Origin: Lautropia sp. | GTDB lineage: Bacteria; Pseudomonadota; Gammaproteobacteria; Burkholderiales; Burkholderiaceae_E | Assembly (NCBI GenBank): GCA_030530775.1 | Contig: JAUMUG010000001.1 | Span: 372,001 to 436,000 of the forward strand | Direction: 5' to 3' | Length of the DNA: 64,000 nucleotides | In this document: positions 31,001 to 39,227 of the stretch, piece after piece | Layout of the letters: each line of letters begins with the position of its first letter | Position numbering within the stretch: position 1 is the stretch's first letter | Made by a program: the position numbers and the translations under genes | The notes under the pieces: generated by a model | Told to the model about the DNA's origin: nothing | Seen by the model: the letters and a program-made list of their open reading frames with translations, nothing else | Databases searched by the model: none

Positions 31001-33985
31001 ACTGATCAGTTCCAGCCGTACCTCATAGGGCGTGTTGCGGGGCAGTGTCCGCAGCGCGGGCCGGATGCGCACCGCCGTGCTGTCGGCGATGCCGGCGGGG
31101 CAGCCCGCCGAGCCGAATTCCCGCGCCAGGCACCAGCGGGTGCCGCCACCGGGTATCTGATTGCTGCCGTGCTGCGGGTCGTTGTTGATCTCGGTGGGCC
31201 GGCGGTTGGTGTAGTAGATGCCGGCATCGGGGTCGATATCGGCAGGGACGACGGCTTGCAGCCGGTAGGCTCCCGGGCCGAAGCGCGAGGGCGGCTGGCG
31301 GGCCGAAAGATTGTTGGCCGGGATGCTCTGTCCGTCACCATCGAAGGGCAGGATGTCGATCAGCTCGGGGATGTGCGGCGCACGAATCTCCTGACCCATC
31401 GAGATGAAAGTCAGTGTGTAGACAAAGGGATCGCCTGGCTCGATTTCCGTAGGCAGGGCGTTCTTTTCCAGCTGGAAGCCGGGTGGCGACTGCACGATGA
31501 GCCGGGCGCTGGCGGACTTGTTGCAGTTGACGTAGGCCTGCTGAGTCGGATTGAAGACGCAGTCGCGTTCATAGTCGTTGCCGCCGCCGCTGATGCTGGC
31601 ATGGTTCTGCACCACGGTGTCGTCGGTCAGCTGCAGACTCAGGCGTGCTTGATAGGTGATGACCGGCAGCGCGGCTCCGTCGTCACTGTTCTCACCAGCG
31701 TGGGGCATGCGGTTCTCGAAGCGCCAGATCAGTGTCGTCATGTCCTTGGCCGGCTGGTCTCTCTGGATGACCGGTTCCACGGTGTCGCCGCCGGCACGGC
31801 CCGAGCCGCTGACATAGTGGACATTGGCCGGCAGGACATCGGTGATGGTGACGGTGCGTGCCTGCGGCGGAAAGGTGGTCGAAAAACGGGGTGAGAGCCG
31901 ATAGCTGATGACCGTTCCCGCCGCCACCCGGGCATCCTGGGCGTTGGGTGGATCGGTGATCTCCTTGGTGAGCCGCGAGACGGTCTGCATTTCGACGACC
32001 TCGAGATGGTCCTGATTCTTGCTGACGTCCAGATCCGGCAGGCTGGGGGTACTGATCACCGCCCGGTTGCGGATGATGCTGCCCGGTGCAATCGGCTCGC
32101 CGGCGCGGCGCACTTCGGTATAGGGGCTTTCGACCGTGATGGTGGCGCCCCAGGTCCGGCGCATCACCAGTCCGTTGATCACCAGGTTGGCGCTGTGACC
32201 GCCGTGCAGTTCATCCATTTCTGCGCGGACATAGACCAGGCCACCCGCCGCCTCGGCGGCCCTGGCGGTGTCGAACCACCGGATTTCCGGTCCGTCGCAG
32301 CTGGCGGTGGCATAAGCGGAATCGCCTGCTGATCGTTCGGTATGGGCATCGATGGCACTGTCGGTCGATGCAAAGAAGCGGTTGCCCGACACATGGGCGC
32401 CATAGCGGATGCGCCGGCTCGCGATCGGGTAGGAGGCACTCGGCGACAGGTAGGCCGAAAAATGAGGGGCCAGATCGAAGGCAGTGCGATCGATCACTTC
32501 ACACAGCAGCAGTGACCGATGGGTGGTGGCGCCACTGTTTTGATAGCGGATCAATGCGCCCGTGCTCTGATCCGGTGCCATCTGGTCGACGCGGCCGGTA
32601 TGCGCCAGCATGTCGGGGAACGTGCTGTAGGGGCGCGGCAGGGTGCTGTCCGGGTTGTAGATCTTCGATGACGTGCCCGAGGTCGTGACCAGAAACTTCA
32701 GCGACACCATGTCGTTGTCGGTCCGCACGTTCTGCATCGGAGCGCCGCTGACCGAGGTGCCCGTGACGCGCTGGATACGCAGTTCGGGGAAAACCGCCTG
32801 GTTCGGCGTGTAGTCGTCGACGTCACTCCACAGCACCAGGACTTTGCCGGCCACCCATTGTTCGGCCACTGGAATGCGGCCGGTCCGGAAAAAGACGGAG
32901 GGGGGGTTGACCAGCGTGGTGTCGACGCCGACCAGCTCCAGCGAAATGCTGTCCTTCTGTGAACCGGTCACCACACAGTCGCCGCCGTTGTGGACGGCAC
33001 TGACCGCATCCCGGGCGGCCAGTCCGGAGGGCACGCCGCCGGGTCCGTGGTCCAGCACCAGACCGTAGTTGTTGATGTTGCCGCCGAGCTGGCGACGATC
33101 GGGTGAACCCTGCGCGCTGTTGCCGCAGCCATCGGTGAAGCTGAAGCTCGAGTTCGTGATCGGCAGCCAGTTCACCAGCTGCGGGTGGTTGCCGTCGGTG
33201 CGGGTCTGGCCGGGAAAACCGGACAGGCTCAGGTCGATCCTGATCGGCTGGTTCGGATCGAGTTGCTCGATCCCGAGTTTGCCCCAGCCATTCGGGTGGC
33301 GTGCCATCAGGCCCAGAAAAGGGCGCACATACATGCTGGACTGGCCCTGCGGGCCGCCGGCCAACTGATAAGAGGCATCGACCGGGTTGCCCTTCATCAG
33401 CACCACATCATAGAAAGGGGCGGCACTGACTTGTACCGTCGGGATGGTGCCGATGATGGGTACCTCGGCGGTGCCGGCCGTGCCGACCCGGATGGTGGGT
33501 GCTGGCACCTGTGTGCCGTTGGGAGCACTGCCCAGAATATAGGCATGAAAATTGGTGGCTTCGGTGCGACCCGCCGGAAAATCGGCCAGCGTGCAGCTCA
33601 GCTGCTGACCATCGGCAGATATCGAGCCGGAGATGCACTTGGTGGGCACCGACATCCAACGGGCGACCGCTTCGCCATTGGGTCGCCGGGGCAGTGTCAG
33701 TTCCATCCGCGGCGCCTGGGCACCCTGGTTGGTGCTCAGCGAAATCTGGTATTCGAGCTGATCGTGGGTGCGGACGATGCCATTCTGGTCACCGGTGTCC
33801 ATGCCGGCGCCGGCCGTGCTGTCGAAATTGCCCAGGCCATCCTTGAGCAGCTTGATCTCGGCACGACTCAGTGTGGCCTGGGTGGGCTGGGACCATATCG
33901 ATGCAGCCATCAACAAGGCACTGCCGAGCGCGTATCGGGCACGTGGGCGGCCAACCTTGAAAGTGTCTTCCCGAAAGCGTCGCAT
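28043..33985 (-). CDS. giant secreted surface protein with DUF11 and SdrD B-type domains
   Basis: A 1980-residue protein with a signal peptide (basic start, hydrophobic core at about 19-31, likely cut after TQA at 37). DUF11-type beta-sandwich segments occur near residues 665-730, 835-890, 1498-1560 and 1657-1705. SdrD B/calcium-loop-like segments (D-x-D-x-D-x-x-x-D) lie near 1037-1065 and 1820-1865, and SpaA-like segments near 1283-1400. There is no LPXTG, no C-terminal membrane helix and no recognisable autotransporter barrel, so how it is anchored is unknown. A GAGG precedes the ATG. It is probably an adhesin or cell-envelope protein. It sits between mutT and yacG, genes normally close together. 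Confidence 0.8.
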   Translation of the reverse strand: MRRFREDTFKVGRPRARYALGSALLMAASIWSQPTQATLSRAEIKLLKDGLGNFDSTAGAGMDTGDQNGIVRTHDQLEYQISLSTNQGAQAPRMELTLPRRPNGEAVARWMSVPTKCISGSISADGQQLSCTLADFPAGRTEATNFHAYILGSAPNGTQVPAPTIRVGTAGTAEVPIIGTIPTVQVSAAPFYDVVLMKGNPVDASYQLAGGPQGQSSMYVRPFLGLMARHPNGWGKLGIEQLDPNQPIRIDLSLSGFPGQTRTDGNHPQLVNWLPITNSSFSFTDGCGNSAQGSPDRRQLGGNINNYGLVLDHGPGGVPSGLAARDAVSAVHNGGDCVVTGSQKDSISLELVGVDTTLVNPPSVFFRTGRIPVAEQWVAGKVLVLWSDVDDYTPNQAVFPELRIQRVTGTSVSGAPMQNVRTDNDMVSLKFLVTTSGTSSKIYNPDSTLPRPYSTFPDMLAHTGRVDQMAPDQSTGALIRYQNSGATTHRSLLLCEVIDRTAFDLAPHFSAYLSPSASYPIASRRIRYGAHVSGNRFFASTDSAIDAHTERSAGDSAYATASCDGPEIRWFDTARAAEAAGGLVYVRAEMDELHGGHSANLVINGLVMRRTWGATITVESPYTEVRRAGEPIAPGSIIRNRAVISTPSLPDLDVSKNQDHLEVVEMQTVSRLTKEITDPPNAQDARVAAGTVISYRLSPRFSTTFPPQARTVTITDVLPANVHYVSGSGRAGGDTVEPVIQRDQPAKDMTTLIWRFENRMPHAGENSDDGAALPVITYQARLSLQLTDDTVVQNHASISGGGNDYERDCVFNPTQQAYVNCNKSASARLIVQSPPGFQLEKNALPTEIEPGDPFVYTLTFISMGQEIRAPHIPELIDILPFDGDGQSIPANNLSARQPPSRFGPGAYRLQAVVPADIDPDAGIYYTNRRPTEINNDPQHGSNQIPGGGTRWCLAREFGSAGCPAGIADSTAVRIRPALRTLPRNTPYEVRLELISDPVLAQPGDIFANRTGSRPSTADSALQYVESQANLNVRVVAAAVGSLSGRLFVDTDQDNVFDPEDRALSDQCVVLHGTRRSPDDVLASTRTDASGHFSFAAGLRQRIYASANCSGSPLDNFAGLLAGEYSLHKLGTSTGHRSGASHAGTLGGTPGQDRIEAIRLPAGENGTGYHLTEVPVPPVLTLTATLNNDQGGSASLADALLGAVLEGSSTPALSGSSGTSGVDRITVPSGRYLLSASVLPGYRSSPWQCTVDGQSRALVGTTDSPAIELNHGEQAVCSLHYHDRPGRLTLVKALDLRHGRTAAVTDFVLHAEGQDQNTAHRISGRSGTAAVTAVELPAGRYVLREDEYPGFLPKAWICRDTDDATRTVDLDGNTLRLNNGQDVSCTLTNTDTPRLSFDQVDTDGQVTHSDQPNINPLPELPPVVVYVSSIDDPGRQVTLTLDHGTMELAIGNRYRLSTSETPGYDTKLLCRRADGELATPPFSFRNGNISCSVQRKRIPATMTVTKVVSSEPQLLANTLNEYTLTYLVTVTHTGGADTLYDLADVPAFDPDVQIIAQSASRNGNPLDTLPGAGRWTLADRHPLAMGATDTYRLQFRVRVPFGGDTQNDSCTAGAASAGSGLFNRVTVINRQDDSDVGANSTHGAQACTDTPLPVSRAQLVIEKSSTVRSAEVGDLITYRLRIRNTGEGPALWPVIVDRLPRGFGFDAGSVRVQGARQLAVQFSGQRELRLKIDRVESAAGTLGSTLSSGTGEVIISYRARLGVGSQEGDGINRAHVECPRSMRAGNPAAGVAATSAGTHNRCSNESRWKVQVEGGVFSEEACLAGQIFVDCNGNSIKDPEELGIPGVRLYLQNGTWIVSDEHGKFSHCGLRPRTHVLKVDARTLPRRSRLVTSSAQNVGDAHSLFIDARKGMLHRADFIEGSCSPAVVEQVKARQAQGANTSVQTEGRQPALSFESKAGPSGRPLHEGTDGARQSIARRRH

Positions 33986-34488
33986 GATGGTTTCTGACCT
34001 CGTTCAACGGCGCCGACGGCGTATGTCGGACCCGCGGCCCGCCGATGGCCTCGTCGGTCCAACTGTCGTGGACGTGTATACGAGCCCGGCCGCCCGGCTG
34101 TTTTCCGAACCCCGGACTCGTTCAGAGACGCTTTCGGCAGTTTGATGGATGCTGGATTCTGGCCAGGAAGCCATCGGCCCATCATCACCGGTACGATGAT
34201 TGGCTCATGTCGTCGGATGGAGGGGCCTGGCTGCACGAGAGGCTCCGTCCGGATGGGCTTCGGCCGACGGGGTGTGGGGCGCAGGGCCCCATCCGCGATT
34301 TCCGCGGCACGGCCCGTTGCAGCGGGGAAATGGGACAGCCTGTCCACACTACGGGTACCGCGTCGATCGGGCCGGTGCCGGGGCTGGGTGCCGGGCTGCG
34401 CCGAGGGGAGCGCCGGTGCCGGGGGCCGAGGAGCCTGTCGGTACTGCAGAAGGGGCGGTCCCGCGAGGCAGACGGATACGCCAGGGGG
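33986..34488. other. 503-bp gap between yacG and the giant surface gene
   Basis: No gene is supported. Short open frames here are GC-skew shadows with no ribosome site. It should hold the promoter of the surface protein gene on the minus strand, but no clear -35/-10 pair was found. It is GC-rich with several small inverted repeats. Confidence 0.4.
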
Positions 34489-34716
34489 TCAGCGTTGTGG
34501 CGGCAGATCGTCGTCGGCCTCGACCGGTTGGCCAGGCACGACATAGGATTCTTCGGCCCAGGCGCCCAGATCGATCATCCGGCAGCGCTCGGAGCAGAAC
34601 GGCCGCCAGCGGTTGGCGGTGCTGTATTCGGTGGGCTCCCGGCAGGTCGGGCAGCTGACGGTCAGCCGGCGCGGACGGGTGGGCTTGGTGCCATCGGGTG
34701 GGGTGGATTGGGCCAT
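34489..34716 (-). CDS. yacG: DNA gyrase inhibitor YacG
   Basis: A 75-residue zinc protein that binds GyrB and inhibits gyrase. The four cysteines are in CPTC and CSERCR, spaced as in YacG, with the following MIDLGAWAEESYVVPG segment conserved. ATG 34716 gives the usual size; the frame extends upstream to 34800 but without similarity. It lies 114 bp downstream of zapD and is probably the last gene of the pilB-to-yacG block. Confidence 0.92.
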   Translation of the reverse strand: MAQSTPPDGTKPTRPRRLTVSCPTCREPTEYSTANRWRPFCSERCRMIDLGAWAEESYVVPGQPVEADDDLPPQR

Positions 34717-34830
34717 GGATATCTGATGCTTGCCTTGCGATGCTTGCGGGTCGGACACCCGCCCCATCGAAAAACTGGAGGCACGGGGACTCCGATTCAA
34801 GGTGTCAGAGGCTTCGACGGTTCGGAGATC

Positions 34831-35586
34831 TCAAAGACTGCAGAGACTGAGATCGAAATCGATGCTGCCTTCGAAGGGACGGGTCTTGAATTCGCGGTCG
34901 AGACGGCCGAAGCGGATCCACAGCATATATTTGTTGGCCGAAAACTCGGGGATCGCCCCCAGTTTTTCGTCCAGCCGGATTTCGGCCAGCTGATAGGTCT
35001 TGCCTCCCAGTTGCTGCTGATAGCTACCGTTCTGGGAGGTGGCACGGTTGCGCTGACCGGATTCACGCAGCAGACGCAGCACGATCGTCAGGCATTCGCG
35101 TACCGGCGCAAAGGGCTGGGCCCAGTCGATGATGTTCTGCTGACGTTCTTCGGCCGGCCGGTGCTGCCAGGCGTAGTAGAAGGGCAGGTCCACCTGAAAG
35201 CTGCAGCCGGCGATCACGCTGCGGCTGCGGATGTTCATCAGCCAGTCGTTGTCGCGCAGGCTCTGGGTGCTGCGCACGGCACTGTTCTGCAGTCGGGCAG
35301 CAGCCCCTTCGATTTCGGCCAGGATGTGCGACAGCGCATCGACCGCCACATCCGGGTCGTTCTGAAAGGCTTGCAGGGTCTGGCGCTGCCGCTCCAGCTC
35401 GTGCAGCAGATCGGCGCGGACTTCGGCGCGGGACGACAGCTCCAACAGCTCGAACAGCGTATTCAGCGCCGCATGATGTGACAGGGCATCGGTACGCGCC
35501 ACCAGCCGCTCGAAACGGCGATACAGCTCGTCGAGGCGGAGCATGGTGCGGATGCGCTCATTGAACGGATGCAGATAGATGATCAT
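34831..35586 (-). CDS. zapD: cell division protein ZapD
   Basis: A 251-residue cytoplasmic Z-ring bundling protein (formerly YacF), which binds the FtsZ C-terminal peptide. The N-terminus MIIYLHPFNERIRTMLRLDELYRRF and the central CSFQVDLPFYYAWQH segment are typical. It is mostly alpha-helical at the start with beta segments after about residue 115. It lies between coaE and yacG, the arrangement common in beta- and gammaproteobacteria. Confidence 0.93.
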   Translation of the reverse strand: MIIYLHPFNERIRTMLRLDELYRRFERLVARTDALSHHAALNTLFELLELSSRAEVRADLLHELERQRQTLQAFQNDPDVAVDALSHILAEIEGAAARLQNSAVRSTQSLRDNDWLMNIRSRSVIAGCSFQVDLPFYYAWQHRPAEERQQNIIDWAQPFAPVRECLTIVLRLLRESGQRNRATSQNGSYQQQLGGKTYQLAEIRLDEKLGAIPEFSANKYMLWIRFGRLDREFKTRPFEGSIDFDLSLCSL

Positions 35587-35888
35587 GGTGCTGCTGTCGA
35601 TGAAGCCGGGCGATCGGGTTTTCAGGGAGGACCGTCGTCGACGAACCTGGTGCCATTGTCCGGAACGGGCTCACGCCGGGCCGTTCATCTTCTTTCTGTC
35701 ACGACTGCCCGGCTGTTTCCGGGCCGGGCAAAGAAGCGGCTGGGCATGCGCTGCCTGTCAATGATAACCGTCTGTCGCAGGCCGGCGCCCCGTTGGCCTT
35801 GCATCGGCCGATGGACGGCCAGTTTCGAGGGCTGGAACCGGTTTGCGCAAGGCGCATGTGGGGCCGCGGGCAACGGATACGAAGCGTC
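35587..35888. other. 302-bp coaE-zapD gap with a hairpin
   Basis: No gene is seen. A perfect 8-bp inverted repeat TGCCCGGC (35706-35713) and GCCGGGCA (35723-35730) with a 9-nt loop lies in the middle. No T-run follows on the minus strand, so it is more likely an attenuating or stabilising hairpin than a full terminator. A zapD promoter could lie here but was not identified. Confidence 0.4.
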
Positions 35889-36554
35889 TCAATGCGGCGT
35901 CAGTCCCTGGCTCAGCCCGACGTAGCGCGCATGCAGGTGCCGCACCTGGGCCTCGGTCCGTTCGATATCGCCCGAGTTGTCGATCACATCATCGGCGGCC
36001 GCGAGACGATCGGCACGGCTGGCCTGTGCCGCCATGATGGCGCGTACCTGTTCGGGCGACAGTTTCGAGCGGTGTCCGACGCGCTCCAGCTGCAGCGCCT
36101 CGGGGCAGTCCACCACCAGAATGCGGTCGACGTGTTCGCGCCAGTGGCCGCTCTCCACCAATAGCGGCACGGCGATCAGCACATAGGGCGCCCGGGCCCG
36201 TGCCGTCGTCGCCAGTTGCTGCATCGCTTCATCGTGGATCATCGGATGCAGGATGGCTTCCAGACGGTGGCGGGTCGCCGGCTCGGTAAAAACCCGCTCG
36301 CGCATCGCTGCCCGGTCCATACGGCCATCTGCGCTGATCATGGCCTCACCAAAAGTCTCACGGATCGCATCGATGGCCCGGCCGCCGGGAGCCGTCAGCT
36401 GGTGGGCGATCTGGTCGGTATCGATCAGTCCGGCACCACGGGCCACGAACAGATCGGCCACCAGACTCTTGCCGCTGCCGATGCCGCCGGTCAGGCCGAT
36501 GAGCAGTGGTGGGCGGGAGACGGCAGCGGAAGGGGGAGAGGTATCGGCGGACAT
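35889..36554 (-). CDS. coaE: dephospho-CoA kinase
   Basis: It phosphorylates dephospho-CoA in the last step of coenzyme A synthesis. The P-loop GLTGGIGSGKS is near residue 20, followed by the DTDQIAHQL motif and the substrate-lid sequence FGEAMISADGRMDRAAMRERVF. ATG 36554 gives 221 residues; the frame extends to 36632 but without family similarity. The first 15 residues are a short Pro/Ser-rich extension. Confidence 0.93.
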   Translation of the reverse strand: MSADTSPPSAAVSRPPLLIGLTGGIGSGKSLVADLFVARGAGLIDTDQIAHQLTAPGGRAIDAIRETFGEAMISADGRMDRAAMRERVFTEPATRHRLEAILHPMIHDEAMQQLATTARARAPYVLIAVPLLVESGHWREHVDRILVVDCPEALQLERVGHRSKLSPEQVRAIMAAQASRADRLAAADDVIDNSGDIERTEAQVRHLHARYVGLSQGLTPH

Positions 36555-36903
36555 GGTGATGGGACGTGGATACGCCGGCAGAATGAAGTGAGAGGGATGG
36601 ACCACATCGCTGCGGCCGACCGGACCGTGCACGGAGCAGACTCCCTGGGCTCACTCTGCAGCACGGGCCGAAACGACCCGGATGCCAGGGGTAAACACAG
36701 TGCCCAGGCAGATTCTTGTGTCCGTGACCGCAGGCGTCAAGATGGAACGCTCTGGGGGCAGCGATGTTTCGGGGCTGCGATCCACCGGCGCGATCTCGAC
36801 GGTGCCATGCACACCATGCTCGGCGGTGTCGCCGTTCGGGATGGGGAAGCAAGCGGGGGTTGCAACGGGCGGATCGGCCGCACCGGATCTGACTTCGAGC
36901 GGT
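36555..36903. other. 349-bp pilD-coaE gap
   Basis: No gene is supported. Overlapping open frames on both strands have no ribosome site and read as composition shadows. It may carry a promoter for coaE, zapD and yacG on the minus strand, since 349 bp breaks the tighter pilC-pilD spacing, but I could not name one. Confidence 0.35.
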
Positions 36904-37782
36904 TCAGATGCCGATCAGCCGCATCACATCGTGGCGGAAGAAGAGCGCCACCAGACCGGCGCCGGCCAAGTAGGGACCGAAGGGAATCGGCTGCTCCCGG
37001 CCATGACCACCGAAGCGGATCAGACAGATGCCGACCACCGCACCGATCACCGAGGAGATCAGCACCACGGCCGGCAACGCCTGCCAGCCGAACCAGGCGC
37101 CGATGGCGGCCAGCAGCTTGAAATCCCCATAGCCCATGCCTTCCTTGCCGGTCAGCAGCCGGAAGACCCAGTAGATGCTCCACAGCGACAGATAGCCGGC
37201 CATTGCGCCGATGACGGCATCGGGCAGGGGGGCGAAACCCTGCGGACCGAGATTCAGCAAAAGTCCGCCCCACAGCAGCGGCAGGGTCAGGCTGTCGGGC
37301 AGCAGCTGGGTGTCGTAGTCGATCAGCGTCAGCACCAGCAGCACCGCACAGAAAACGGCAGCGGCCACACCGGTCACCGACAGGCCGAAGGACCAGACCG
37401 AGGCCAGCGACAGGCCCGCGGTGGCCAGCTCGACCATCGGATAGCGAAACGAAATGCGGGCACCGCAGCCCCGGCAAGCCCCTTTCAGGAACAACCAGGA
37501 CAGCACCGGGATGTTTTCCAGCGCACCGATGGCATGGCCGCAGTGCGGGCAGCGCGAGCGCGGCACCATCAGGTTGAAGGGTTCCCTGGGCGCGGCAGTC
37601 AGGCCATCCGGACCCGCCAGGCTCGCCTGCAGCGCGGCGGCCTCGGCTTCCCACTGCGCCTGCATCATCAGTGGCAGGCGATGGATGACGACATTGAGAA
37701 AACTGCCCACCAGCAGACCGATGAGGCCGGTCATGACCAGCGAAAAGGCCGGCGTCACCCAGAACTGCGTTTCGATGTCCAT
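36904..37782 (-). CDS. pilD: type IV prepilin peptidase / N-methyltransferase PilD
   Basis: A polytopic inner-membrane aspartic protease that cleaves and N-methylates prepilins. The N-terminal zinc-like motif has two CxxC pairs (CPHC and CRGC). The two catalytic aspartates lie in LTLIDYDTQLLPD and in GYGDFKLLAAIGAW. Eight helices are visible. ATG 37782 gives 292 residues; it follows the pilC stop by 13 bp, so pilB, pilC and pilD form an operon. Confidence 0.94.
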   Translation of the reverse strand: MDIETQFWVTPAFSLVMTGLIGLLVGSFLNVVIHRLPLMMQAQWEAEAAALQASLAGPDGLTAAPREPFNLMVPRSRCPHCGHAIGALENIPVLSWLFLKGACRGCGARISFRYPMVELATAGLSLASVWSFGLSVTGVAAAVFCAVLLVLTLIDYDTQLLPDSLTLPLLWGGLLLNLGPQGFAPLPDAVIGAMAGYLSLWSIYWVFRLLTGKEGMGYGDFKLLAAIGAWFGWQALPAVVLISSVIGAVVGICLIRFGGHGREQPIPFGPYLAGAGLVALFFRHDVMRLIGI

Positions 37783-37795
37783 TGCTGTGTAAACC

Positions 37796-39043
37796 TCAAA
37801 CCACCTGACCCAGTTTGAAGATCGGCAGATACATCGCCACCACCAGGCCACCGATCAATGTGCCCAGCACGACCATGATCAGCGGTTCCATCAGCGAGGA
37901 CAGACTTTCGACCGCGTCATCGACTTCACGCTCGAAAATGTCCGCCGATTTGCCGAGCATCGAATCCAACGAACCCGATTCCTCGCCGATCGAGGCCATC
38001 TGAATCACCATATTCGGGAAGACATTGGCATTTTGCATGGCGATCGTCAAGCTGGTGCCGGTGGCCACTTCCTGCTGGATCTTTTTGGTGGCCTGCAAGT
38101 AGATGTGGTTGCCGGCGGCGCCACCCACCGAATCCATCGCCTCGACCAGCGGCACACCGGCGGCAAACATCGTCGACAGGGTGCGCAGCCAGCGGGCGAT
38201 GGTCGCTTTGCGGATCACCGCACCGAAGATCGGCATCTTCAACAGCAGTTTATCCATGGCCACCTGAACCTTCGGTGAACGCTTCCAGGCCTGCAGGAAG
38301 AAGTAGATGCCACCGCCGATGCCACCGAAGATCAGATACCAGTTCTCGACGAAGAATTCGGACAGCCCCATCACGAACAGCGTCGGCGCCGGCAGATCGG
38401 CACCGAAACTCTCGAACACACTCTTGAAGGCCGGAACCACGAACAGCATGATCAGTGCCACCACGACGAAGGCCACGACCATCACCGAGATCGGGTAGAA
38501 CAGGGCGGACTTGATCTTGCCCTTGATCGCTTCGATCTTTTCCTTGTAGAGCGCCAGCCGCTCGAGCAGGTCGTCCAGAATACCGGCCTGTTCACCGGCA
38601 CCCACCAGGTTGCAGAACAGGTTGTCGAAATAGAGCGGGTACTTACGGAAGGCGTGGGACAGCGAGGTGCCGGTTTCGACATCGCCCTTGATGTCGGTGA
38701 ACAACTTGGCCACCGCCTTGTTGTCGGTGCCCTTGGCGACGATCTCGAAGGACTGCAGCAGCGGCACGCCCGCTTTCATCATGGTGGCCAGCTGACGGGT
38801 GAACAGTGTGATGTCCTTGTCCTGAATCTTGCCGCCGGTACCCTTGTAGCGCTGCTTCTTGATCTTGACGACGGTGATGCCCTGGCGGCGCAGCGAGTTG
38901 ATGACGATGGTTTCGCCGCTGGCGCGGCTGTCGCCACGCAGGGTCTTGCCGGCACGATCCCGGCCCTCCCAGGAGAAGGTGAATTCTTTGACCTTGTTTT
39001 TCTGGGGCGCGTGCGCGCCGGCGTTCATTGCCTTGGCAGCCAT
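37796..39043 (-). CDS. pilC: type IV pilus inner-membrane platform protein PilC
   Basis: A GspF-family platform protein with two homologous T2SSF repeats (about residues 85-205 and 288-410). Three membrane helices separate and follow the repeats. It connects the PilB motor to the pilin pool. The protein starts with a hydrophilic N-terminus (KEFTFSWEGRDRAGKTLRG) typical for PilC. Length 415 is normal. 184 bp without a gene separate it from pilB. Confidence 0.93.
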   Translation of the reverse strand: MAAKAMNAGAHAPQKNKVKEFTFSWEGRDRAGKTLRGDSRASGETIVINSLRRQGITVVKIKKQRYKGTGGKIQDKDITLFTRQLATMMKAGVPLLQSFEIVAKGTDNKAVAKLFTDIKGDVETGTSLSHAFRKYPLYFDNLFCNLVGAGEQAGILDDLLERLALYKEKIEAIKGKIKSALFYPISVMVVAFVVVALIMLFVVPAFKSVFESFGADLPAPTLFVMGLSEFFVENWYLIFGGIGGGIYFFLQAWKRSPKVQVAMDKLLLKMPIFGAVIRKATIARWLRTLSTMFAAGVPLVEAMDSVGGAAGNHIYLQATKKIQQEVATGTSLTIAMQNANVFPNMVIQMASIGEESGSLDSMLGKSADIFEREVDDAVESLSSLMEPLIMVVLGTLIGGLVVAMYLPIFKLGQVV

Positions 39044-39227
39044 GTGGGGTCAACTCCGGTGTCGTCGGAACCAGTGGTAAGAGAGGAGAAGCACGGCGGA
39101 AAGCACCGTGGAAGTATCGAGATGCCGTGAAGCCAGCCGCGGCAGGGGGCACAGGCCGACGCAGTGTCGGGCTGCGCCCAGCAGCGATGCAGACGGTCGA
39201 GGGCGAGGAATTGGGTCGGAATGGCGC

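Noticed and set aside
29756-31894. A 712-codon plus-strand frame inside the giant surface gene
   Set aside because: The minus-strand gene has a signal peptide and recognisable modules over its whole length; the plus frame has no ribosome site or domains.
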